From assembly GCA_041686355.1 (NCBI GenBank), contig JAWLDZ010000103.1:1-6833 (forward strand): 6,833 nt of DNA. The letters are read 5' to 3'. The notes under the pieces were generated by a model that worked only from the letters and a program-made list of their open reading frames with translations, was not told the DNA's origin and searched no databases. The position numbers and the translations under genes are program-made. The stretch is from DSBN01 sp041686355 (GTDB taxonomy: Bacteria; Spirochaetota; Spirochaetia; DSM-16054; Sediminispirochaetaceae). Below, piece by piece: positions 1-5,317 of this stretch (its first letter is position 1; the number at the start of each line of letters is the position of its first letter).

Positions 1-1103
1 TCGCGGCTCAGGTGGCCGGGGCAATAGGTGATTTTGAAGCGCCCCTCGGAGCTGCCGTGCACCAGGTGGGCCATCGCTCCCAGGTTATCCTGCAGCTCGG
101 GGTTCTCTTTCACTAACTGCAGAACCTTTGGGGTGCCGCAGTAGCCGTAACGGCGAATCAGCTTGTCGATTTGAGGATCCTCGCCAAACTCCTTGACCCC
201 CGGGGCCAGCACTATCAGTTCGCCCCCGTCTTCGATGGCCATACGCGAGCGGTATACGGATTTGTTTCCGATCCAGGTGCTGCGAAACTCGCTGGGGTCC
301 ATGTAGGCGACTACCCGCTTGAGGGGCTTTTCCACCTGCACGATGTTGACCTGCTGCGACAGGGCCGCCGCCTTCTCATAGCACTCCTGATCGTCGCCGA
401 TAAACAATCCCTTGGTAGCCAGAGTTCCGTCGGCTTCGACGGCAACCACCGTCAGAACATATACTACGGGCAGGTCTCGGGCAAAGTGATTACTGGCGTA
501 GTTCATCAGCTCCCGCACAGGGGTGTTAATACGCCCCATAATCCGCTCGGTGCCGTAGACCGCCCCCAGGTAGTGGCTTTTATTGATGCCGTCTACTCCC
601 CCGGTACCGACAAACAGGTTCTTGTTGTAATTGGCCATCCCGATAACTTCGTGGGGAACCACCTGTCCCACCGAGAGGATCAGATCGTAGCTGCCGGTAA
701 CCAGGCGTTCATTCACCTGGGCGGGCCACTCGAAGTTGAGTTTACCCCCGGAGAGTTTGTTGATTACCTCCGACGGCACGGTTCCCAGGGTGGCCAGTCC
801 GCCCCGCCAATCGTGCTCGCGAAAGAGCTCCTGCGGGGTTTCACCGTACATCCGGCTGATTTCCTCACTTGTCATGGGGGTATGGGTACCGACGGCGGGC
901 AGCACGTCGGTAAGCTTATCGCCGTAATAGCGCCAGGCCTGCTCGGTAAGGTATCCGGCGCGGGAGTAAAAACGGGTTGCATCCGGGGGTACCGCGATTA
1001 CCCTGTCCCGCTCTCCAAGGGCGTTCAAAGCGGTGAACAGGCCTTCGCGCAGCTGTTCATCCGTTAAATTTACATCTTTTCCGCCATGTGTATAATACAG
1101 CAT
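1..1103 (-). CDS. LarA-like (DUF2088 / nickel-pincer) 2-hydroxyacid racemase or epimerase, partial
   Basis: The sequence shows 367 codons read leftward from ATG 1103-1101 and still open at the window edge, so the C-terminus is missing. The start is supported by GGAGGT at 1112-1107, a few bases before the ATG. The protein resembles the lactate racemase LarA N-terminal domain family. From memory of Lactobacillus plantarum LarA, residues with similar spacing are D41 and R44 (DATR), H74 (GTHTP), H151 (PHE), K161 (exactly ten residues after the histidine, like LarA H174/K184), H177 (sixteen after the lysine, like LarA H200), and K281 as a candidate for the later catalytic lysine. K161 would carry the nickel-pincer nucleotide covalently. 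The known family racemises or epimerises the alpha-carbon of 2-hydroxyacids (lactate, malate, gluconate) in the cytoplasm. The neighbours suggest a sugar-acid substrate, possibly an aldonate, but the substrate is not proven. No cofactor-synthesis genes (larB, larC, larE) are in the window. It follows the HAD gene by 12 bp and is probably cotranscribed with it. Confidence 0.8.
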   Translation of the reverse strand, partial: MLYYTHGGKDVNLTDEQLREGLFTALNALGERDRVIAVPPDATRFYSRAGYLTEQAWRYYGDKLTDVLPAVGTHTPMTSEEISRMYGETPQELFREHDWRGGLATLGTVPSEVINKLSGGKLNFEWPAQVNERLVTGSYDLILSVGQVVPHEVIGMANYNKNLFVGTGGVDGINKSHYLGAVYGTERIMGRINTPVRELMNYASNHFARDLPVVYVLTVVAVEADGTLATKGLFIGDDQECYEKAAALSQQVNIVQVEKPLKRVVAYMDPSEFRSTWIGNKSVYRSRMAIEDGGELIVLAPGVKEFGEDPQIDKLIRRYGYCGTPKVLQLVKENPELQDNLGAMAHLVHGSSEGRFKITYCPGHLSR

Positions 1104-1115
1104 GTTACCTCCAGT

Positions 1116-2009
1116 CTAAGAATTGCTGTTCCAGTCCGGTTTTTCCGGCAGCGAGGAATCGAATTCCGCCGCTACTTGTTCGGCATATGAACCCTGATAA
1201 CTTCCGTTCAGAAAGCGATCAAGCCCCTCTTCAAAAAAACGCTGCCAGGAGAACTCCTCCCGCCCGGGCAGTATCGGATAAAACAGCGCCTGGTTAGCCT
1301 GGGCAGCCCGCAGGTCCCCCGGAGCATCTCCTATCATTAATATATGATCGGCAGGATATTTTCCATCCGCTCCCAAGGCAATATGCTCTGTTTTGGTGCC
1401 CATCTCCTGGCCGGCAATTAGACGTATGTATTTATCAATTCCATGTTCCTCCCACTCCCGCTGGAGTGCCTCGAGGGGGGTTTGGGAGACCACCATGACA
1501 TCCGCCATGCCCTGCAGCTTTTGAAGGCCCGGGGGCAAGTGGGGAAAAGGGGGAAGGTTAAAGACGATATCCTCCACGCTTTGGTTCACACCCTCCGACC
1601 ACTGATAAGCCAGCTGCAGGTCGGGATCCGGGTTGTGCTGCAGTTCCGCCTCTAGGGCCGGACTTCCGAGCTTGGTCTCCCGCTGCACCCACTCCCGCAG
1701 CCCCTGCATTTTTGGTATATCCACCCTTCGCTCTTGAACCTCCGGCCGCTCTCGCAGCAGATCAAGCGCAACCAGCACCGCCCTGAAACGGTTATAGCCC
1801 CGGGTTTTAGAGTAAAGGTTTACAAAGTCCCAGGTTTCGCGGGCGTACTTGGATACCGCCTGCAGACCGAAGTGTTTTATGAAGTTGGGACAGAAACACT
1901 CTTTATGCTTTAGTTCCATTGAGTCAAAGGCACAGCCGTCCGAATCAATTCCAATGAAAAAGCCGCTTTTCGGCTGAAAGTCCTTGAGTTGTTGAACAAG
2001 ATCCTGCAT
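1116..2009 (-). CDS. HAD-superfamily hydrolase (probable phosphatase), substrate unknown
   Basis: This is a complete 297-residue protein with all four HAD motifs visible. Motif I is IDSDG, with nucleophile D22 and acid/base D24. Motif II is VVSQT, with S175. A motif III lysine is near K206 (GTKTEH). Motif IV is IGDAPGD, with D228 and D232. These indicate a Mg-dependent phosphoryl-transfer enzyme, most likely a cytoplasmic small-molecule phosphatase. The roughly 140 residues between motifs I and II (about 31-170) are long enough for a large helical C1 cap, which usually sets substrate choice. The stretch just after motif I is rich in K, H and C (C38, C40). No signal peptide or membrane segment is seen. 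The start at 2009 follows AAAGGA at 2024-2019, nine bases upstream. It is the first gene of the left arm, 12 bp ahead of the LarA-like gene, and its promoter faces the regulator. The substrate cannot be read from the sequence; a phosphorylated sugar or sugar acid is a contextual guess. Confidence 0.85.
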   Translation of the reverse strand: MQDLVQQLKDFQPKSGFFIGIDSDGCAFDSMELKHKECFCPNFIKHFGLQAVSKYARETWDFVNLYSKTRGYNRFRAVLVALDLLRERPEVQERRVDIPKMQGLREWVQRETKLGSPALEAELQHNPDPDLQLAYQWSEGVNQSVEDIVFNLPPFPHLPPGLQKLQGMADVMVVSQTPLEALQREWEEHGIDKYIRLIAGQEMGTKTEHIALGADGKYPADHILMIGDAPGDLRAAQANQALFYPILPGREEFSWQRFFEEGLDRFLNGSYQGSYAEQVAAEFDSSLPEKPDWNSNS

Positions 2010-2021
2010 AGTTTCTATTCC

Positions 2022-2046
2022 TTTCGTTTTTGAATACTATACGAAA
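2022..2046. repeat. Inverted repeat 1, candidate DeoR-type operator (left arm)
   Basis: TTTCGT at 2022-2027 is mirrored by ACGAAA at 2041-2046, giving 6-bp perfect arms over a 25-bp span. The repeat covers the predicted start of the minus-strand transcript, and its left arm overlaps the HAD ribosome-binding site. TTTCGT-type half-sites are familiar for several DeoR-family regulators such as AgaR. Assignment to the neighbouring regulator is inference from position and from the matching half-sites in inverted repeat 2. Confidence 0.5.
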
Positions 2047-2076
2047 ATTATTAGCATGAAACAGGGGGGCAGTCAA
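2047..2076 (-). promoter_or_regulatory. Candidate sigma70 promoter for the HAD/LarA-like arm
   Basis: On the minus strand, TTGACT (2076-2071) matches the -35 consensus at five of six positions. AATAAT (2052-2047) matches the -10 at five of six, with an 18-bp spacer. Transcription would start near 2040, giving a leader of about 30 bases before the HAD ATG. The predicted start lies inside the inverted repeat at 2022-2046, so a bound repressor would block initiation. The -35 element lies 14 bp from the -35 of the divergent regulator promoter. Confidence 0.55.
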
Positions 2077-2090
2077 GCATAGTTTCTTGT

Positions 2091-2119
2091 TTGACATCTA
2101 AAAACTTTCGTTATATTAT
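2091..2119 (+). promoter_or_regulatory. Strong sigma70-like promoter for the deoR-family gene
   Basis: A perfect -35 hexamer, TTGACA (2091-2096), is followed after exactly 17 bp by TATTAT (2114-2119), which matches the -10 consensus at five of six positions. The flanking sequence is AT-rich. The start would be near 2126, about 26 bases before the regulator ATG at 2152. The -10 and start are enclosed by inverted repeat 2, as expected for an autoregulated repressor gene. It could also read through into the downstream uxuB-uxaC-uxaE genes. Confidence 0.7.
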
Positions 2120-2141
2120 GAAAAAATAAAACTAACGAAAG
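2105..2141. repeat. Inverted repeat 2, candidate autoregulatory operator
   Basis: CTTTCGTTA at 2105-2113 is the exact reverse complement of TAACGAAAG at 2133-2141, giving perfect 9-bp arms separated by 19 bp. The left arm sits in the -35/-10 spacer, up to the -10. The right arm lies in the early leader, just before the AGGA ribosome-binding site at 2143-2146. It shares the TTTCGT core with inverted repeat 1. Measured between identical core bases it spans 35 bp instead of 25, one helical turn more. Binding by the adjacent DeoR-type regulator is inferred. Confidence 0.6.
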
Positions 2142-2151
2142 CAGGATACAC

Positions 2152-2925
2152 ATGGCGCAGCCGACCCGACATGACGAAATTATCAATATTATAAGCCGAC
2201 GACGGCAGGTGTCCGTACAGGAGCTTACAGAACGCCTGAAGGTATCTGAAGTTACCATTCGCAAGGACCTCAGTTTTTTAGAGGAGCAGGGCTACCTTAT
2301 GCGAACCCACGGAGGTGCCCGTCTGGCCGAGGATATCAGCCGGCTGCACTCTATCAGTGCCCGTCGTGAGGCCCACACCGCAGAGAAATGTGCAATCGCA
2401 AAAGCTGCGGCGTCATTATTGAATGAAGGCGACACAATCCTGATTGATGCCGGCAGTACCTGTGCTACCCTGGCTCATGCCATCCGCGATATGAATCTGC
2501 GGGTTATTACCAACTCCCTCGATGTGATGGTGGAGTTGGCGGACTCCCACTCAATCTCGCTGCACTCGGTCGGCGGCAGTTATCGAATGGACGCCGGCTC
2601 GTTTATCGGTCCCGCCGCCGAGGAGTCGCTTCAGCAGTATCGCATTGACAGCTGTTTTATCGGAACCCCCGCCTTTACCAGTGACGGAGTGTTCTCTTCG
2701 CAAAACACCATCGAGTCCCACTTTAAAAGCCAGGCACTCAAGATATCCAAGCGTCGAATAGTTTTGTCCGACCATACAAAACACAATAAAACGACCTTTT
2801 CCGTCTTCAGCCGGGCGGAGAACATTGATATTCTGGTGATTGACGACAGTTTTGAGGGTATAGAAAAGTTGCGGTCCCTGGGCATTGAGGTACTGGTCGC
2901 AGAGGAAGCAGATTCAAACTGTTAG
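2152..2925 (+). CDS. DeoR-family transcriptional regulator
   Basis: This 257-residue protein has the usual DeoR-family length and layout. An N-terminal helix-turn-helix (about 5-57) contains VSVQEL and the recognition helix at 32-40 (SEVTIRKDL), followed by the family signature RTHGGA at 51-56. The C-terminal sugar-phosphate-sensing domain (about 75-250) shows IDAGST at 98-102, ITNS at 119-122, GG at 141-142, IGTPAF at 170-175 and the late LSDHTK at 205-210. The family generally represses sugar-catabolic operons and is relieved by a phosphorylated sugar intermediate. The start follows AGGA at 2143-2146 with a 5-base spacer. It is the first gene of the right arm, faces the HAD gene, and its promoter overlaps a 9-bp-arm inverted repeat, which suggests autoregulation. 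It likely controls the uronate genes on its 3' side and possibly the left arm too. The inducer is unknown. Confidence 0.93.
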   Translation: MAQPTRHDEIINIISRRRQVSVQELTERLKVSEVTIRKDLSFLEEQGYLMRTHGGARLAEDISRLHSISARREAHTAEKCAIAKAAASLLNEGDTILIDAGSTCATLAHAIRDMNLRVITNSLDVMVELADSHSISLHSVGGSYRMDAGSFIGPAAEESLQQYRIDSCFIGTPAFTSDGVFSSQNTIESHFKSQALKISKRRIVLSDHTKHNKTTFSVFSRAENIDILVIDDSFEGIEKLRSLGIEVLVAEEADSNC

Positions 2926-2940
2926 TACTGTCTATCAGTT

Positions 2941-2968
2941 TTGTCTTGGCGTTTCTGATTGATATAAA
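2941..2968 (+). promoter_or_regulatory. Candidate internal promoter with extended -10 ahead of uxuB
   Basis: In the 76-bp gap after the regulator, TGATATAAA at 2960-2968 forms an extended -10 (TG, one base, then TATAAA, five of six matches). TTGTCT at 2941-2946 is a weaker -35, four of six matches, with a 16-bp spacer. The start would be near 2975, about 27 bases before the uxuB ATG. No clear TTTCGT inverted repeat lies in the gap, so if used it may escape the control seen at the divergent region. The call rests on motif matching only. Confidence 0.4.
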
Positions 2969-3001
2969 TTTGCAAAACTACACAAGTACGAAGGAGTATG
3001 T

Positions 3002-3823
3002 ATGATTAATGCAAAAGAGATGTTTGATTTAAGCGGAAAAAAGGCGGTTATTACCGGCGGAGGCGGAGTACTGGCCGGGGTAATGGCGGAGAGTCTGATT
3101 GCCGCTGGAGCCACCGTTTCATTGTGGGGACGCGGGCGCAGTGCGCCGGTAGCCGATATTGTGAAAGAGATGGAGGAGAAGACCGGTCGGCCTGAGCAGG
3201 TGCAAGGGGTTACCGTCGATACCAACGACAAGGCGGCCGTGGAGAAAGCCCTGCAGCAGACTGAGCAAGAGCTTGGTATGCCGGATATTCTGGTAAATGG
3301 AGTTGGGGGCAACCTCGGGAAAAGCTCGTTTATTGAAGCGGACCTGGATACCTTCGACAAGATTCTCAAGATGAACATACTCGCCGGCCTGGTAATTCCG
3401 ACCCAGGTATTCGCTAAAAGATGGATTGAGGCCTCCCAGCCGGCAACTATCATCAATATGGCTTCGATGGCCTCTTACATCCCCCTATCCGGAGTATGGG
3501 CCTACGGGGCGGCGAAATCCGCGGTTATGAACCTTACCATGGCCACCGCAAAGGAGTTTGCCCCCCACAAAATCAGGGTAAACGGAATTGCCCCCGGCTT
3601 TTTTATAGGCTATCAGAACAAGGACCTGCTGATTGCAGATGAGGCCAAGGGTACCCTCACCGACCGCGGTCAGTCGATTATCGACCACACCCCCTACGGC
3701 CGCTTCGGCGAGCAGGAGGATTTAGCCGGTACCACTATCTTTCTAGCCAGCGAGAAGGCCTCCGGCTTTATCACCGGGGTAACAATTCCGGTTGACGGCG
3801 GCTACCTGGTCCATAACGTATAG
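3002..3823 (+). CDS. uxuB: Short-chain dehydrogenase, probable D-fructuronate reductase (UxuB / mannonate oxidoreductase, SDR type)
   Basis: This 273-residue classical SDR probably reduces D-fructuronate to D-mannonate. Visible features are the Rossmann glycine stretch TGGGGVLAG (18-26), adenine-pocket D73, NGVGG (99-103, the NNAG equivalent), N125, the catalytic triad S155, Y168 and K172 (YGAAK), and PG at 198-199. The C-terminus ends with the typical VDGGYLV. The glycine motif differs from the textbook TGxxxGxG in having V23 and A25, a variation I recall in UxuB-like SDRs. The end of strand beta2 (LWGRGR, 41-46) has no acidic residue but has arginines, which hints at NADPH preference. AAGGAG at 2991-2996 is five bases before the ATG. 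An out-of-frame ATG at 2998 stops after three codons. The gene ends 9 bp before uxaC. Related SDRs such as KduD act on other keto-sugar acids, so the substrate rests mainly on the uxaC and uxaE neighbours. Bacillus subtilis UxuB is a similar SDR-type enzyme. Confidence 0.82.
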   Translation: MINAKEMFDLSGKKAVITGGGGVLAGVMAESLIAAGATVSLWGRGRSAPVADIVKEMEEKTGRPEQVQGVTVDTNDKAAVEKALQQTEQELGMPDILVNGVGGNLGKSSFIEADLDTFDKILKMNILAGLVIPTQVFAKRWIEASQPATIINMASMASYIPLSGVWAYGAAKSAVMNLTMATAKEFAPHKIRVNGIAPGFFIGYQNKDLLIADEAKGTLTDRGQSIIDHTPYGRFGEQEDLAGTTIFLASEKASGFITGVTIPVDGGYLVHNV

Positions 3824-3832
3824 GGGAAGTAT

Positions 3833-5266
3833 ATGAAAACATTTATTACAGATGATTTTATGCTGCAGAATGATACGGCCCGCGAGCTGTACCATTCCTA
3901 TGCAAAAGAGATGCCGATATTCGATTTCCATTGCCACCTGCCGCCGAAGGAAATTGCCGAAAACAGCCGTTACTCCTCGATTACCGATGTATGGCTGGGG
4001 GGCGATCACTACAAGTGGAGAGCGATGCGCTCCGACGGTGTTGACGAGCGGGCAGTAACCGGTGACGGGGATGACTGGGAAAAGTTCAAAGCCTGGGCAG
4101 CTAGCCTTCAGCACGCCGTGGGCAACCCCCTGTACCACTGGAGCCATCTGGAACTGTTGCGCTACTTTGGTATCGACGAGGTACTCACGCCGGAGTCGGC
4201 CCTGCGGATATTCGAAGAGACCAACCGACAGCTGCAGCAGGATGAGTTCAGAGTGCGGCCCCTGCTGACAAAAATGAAGGTAAAGGCGGTCTGCACCACC
4301 GACGACCCGGCGGATTCCCTGGAACATCACCAAGCGATTGCCGGGCTGAGCGGCGCCGGCAGCTTTGATACCACCGTGGTACCCACCTTCCGTCCGGATA
4401 AAGCCCTGGCTATTGAAGAGCCCCAGGCTTTCCGCAGTTACCTGGAGACCCTCGGCAGCTCCGCCAATCTGGAGATACAGTCTTACCGCGACCTGATTGA
4501 TGCACTGGATTCACGGCACGCCTTTTTTCACAGCATCGGGGGACGGGTCTCCGACCATGCCCTGGTCGCTCCCTTTGCCGAAGAGAGCAGCGAAGCCGAG
4601 CTTGCCCGCATATTTGCAAAGGTACGCAGCGGCGAAGATGCCGACCGTTACGAGACACTGCAGTTCAAGACGGCGGTACTGCGGGAAATCGGGCGAATGA
4701 ATTACCGCCGCGGCTGGACAATGCAGCTGCACATCGGTGCTCAGCGCAACAACAACAGCCGCATGTTCAAGGCCCTCGGACCCGACAGCGGCTTCGACTC
4801 GATGGCCGATGTACTACTATCAGCCCCTCTGGCCCGCTTTCTCGATATGCTCGACTCGGAACAGCATCTGCCCAAAACCATAATTTATGTGCTGAACCCG
4901 CGGGATAACGACCTGGTCGCCAGCATTATCGGTGCCTTTCAGGACGGCAGTGTTCCCGGAAAAATTCAAATGGGCTCAGGCTGGTGGTTTAACGATCACA
5001 AGGAGGGCATGGAACGGCAAATGACCGCCCTGGCGAACATGGGCCTGTTGTACAGATTTGTGGGTATGCTGACCGACTCGCGCAGTTTTCTCAGCTTTCC
5101 CCGACACGAATACTTCCGCCGAATATTATGTAATCTAGTCGGTGAATGGGTTGAGCGGGGAGAAGCCCCGAAGGATATGAAATTTCTCGGCGAGATGGTA
5201 CAAAGAATTAGCTATCAAAATGCCGAGGATTACTTCGGTATTGCGACAGGCAGGGCTGTTGAATAA
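3833..5266 (+). CDS. uxaC: Uronate isomerase (glucuronate/galacturonate isomerase)
   Basis: This 477-residue protein is full length for UxaC (about 470) and follows the Escherichia coli enzyme closely as I remember it. UxaC isomerises D-glucuronate to D-fructuronate and D-galacturonate to D-tagaturonate, the first cytoplasmic step of hexuronate use. It is an amidohydrolase-superfamily TIM barrel. Landmarks are FDFHCHLPP (metal-type H33 and H35), GDHYKWRAMR (57-66), GNPLYHWSHLEL (97-108), TTDDP (155-159), HIGAQRNNN (300-308), LNPRDN (354-359), GSGWWFND (381-388), GMLTDSRSFLSF (411-422) and RHEYFRR (424-430). All are present, with no frameshift or lost core residue seen. The start at 3833 follows a GGGGAAG ribosome-binding site at 3823-3829 that overlaps the uxuB stop codon, so translation is probably coupled. 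It is the middle of the three enzyme genes. The two known substrates mean that this single enzyme feeds both branches joined by the downstream epimerase. Confidence 0.97.
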   Translation: MKTFITDDFMLQNDTARELYHSYAKEMPIFDFHCHLPPKEIAENSRYSSITDVWLGGDHYKWRAMRSDGVDERAVTGDGDDWEKFKAWAASLQHAVGNPLYHWSHLELLRYFGIDEVLTPESALRIFEETNRQLQQDEFRVRPLLTKMKVKAVCTTDDPADSLEHHQAIAGLSGAGSFDTTVVPTFRPDKALAIEEPQAFRSYLETLGSSANLEIQSYRDLIDALDSRHAFFHSIGGRVSDHALVAPFAEESSEAELARIFAKVRSGEDADRYETLQFKTAVLREIGRMNYRRGWTMQLHIGAQRNNNSRMFKALGPDSGFDSMADVLLSAPLARFLDMLDSEQHLPKTIIYVLNPRDNDLVASIIGAFQDGSVPGKIQMGSGWWFNDHKEGMERQMTALANMGLLYRFVGMLTDSRSFLSFPRHEYFRRILCNLVGEWVERGEAPKDMKFLGEMVQRISYQNAEDYFGIATGRAVE

Positions 5267-5304
5267 GCTTTATTGACTTGGTCATAGAAGTATTAGAAGA
5301 ACAT

Positions 5305-5310
5305 GAGGAG
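5305..5310 (+). promoter_or_regulatory. Ribosome-binding site fixing the uxaE start
   Basis: GAGGAG lies seven bases before ATG 5318-5320, at an ideal Shine-Dalgarno distance. No better start is near, and the protein from this ATG runs open to the window end. The 51-bp gap after uxaC has no convincing promoter or terminator, so uxaE is probably translated from the same transcript. Confidence 0.75.
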
Positions 5311-5317
5311 CACACTG

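Noticed and set aside
171..1067. Long plus-strand open frame of 298 codons across the left end
   Set aside because: It is antisense to the LarA-like gene, whose minus-strand frame shows conserved family motifs and a good ribosome-binding site. The plus frame has no recognisable domain.
2174..2179. Extra ACGAAA half-site just inside the regulator gene
   Set aside because: It is a single 6-bp match inside coding sequence with no inverted partner, so it could be chance. It might be a weak auxiliary site but is not supported alone.
2929..2941. ACTG/CAGT mini-hairpin after the regulator stop as a terminator
   Set aside because: Only 4-bp arms and no GC-rich stem with a clean T-run, which is too weak to call.
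3743..4333. Minus-strand open frame of 196 codons over the uxuB/uxaC junction
   Set aside because: It is a shadow of two clearly coding plus-strand genes, and its translation resembles no protein I know.
5273..5296. TTGACT in the uxaC-uxaE gap as a promoter -35
   Set aside because: No acceptable -10 occurs 16-18 bp downstream; the nearest TATTAG is only 12 bp away.
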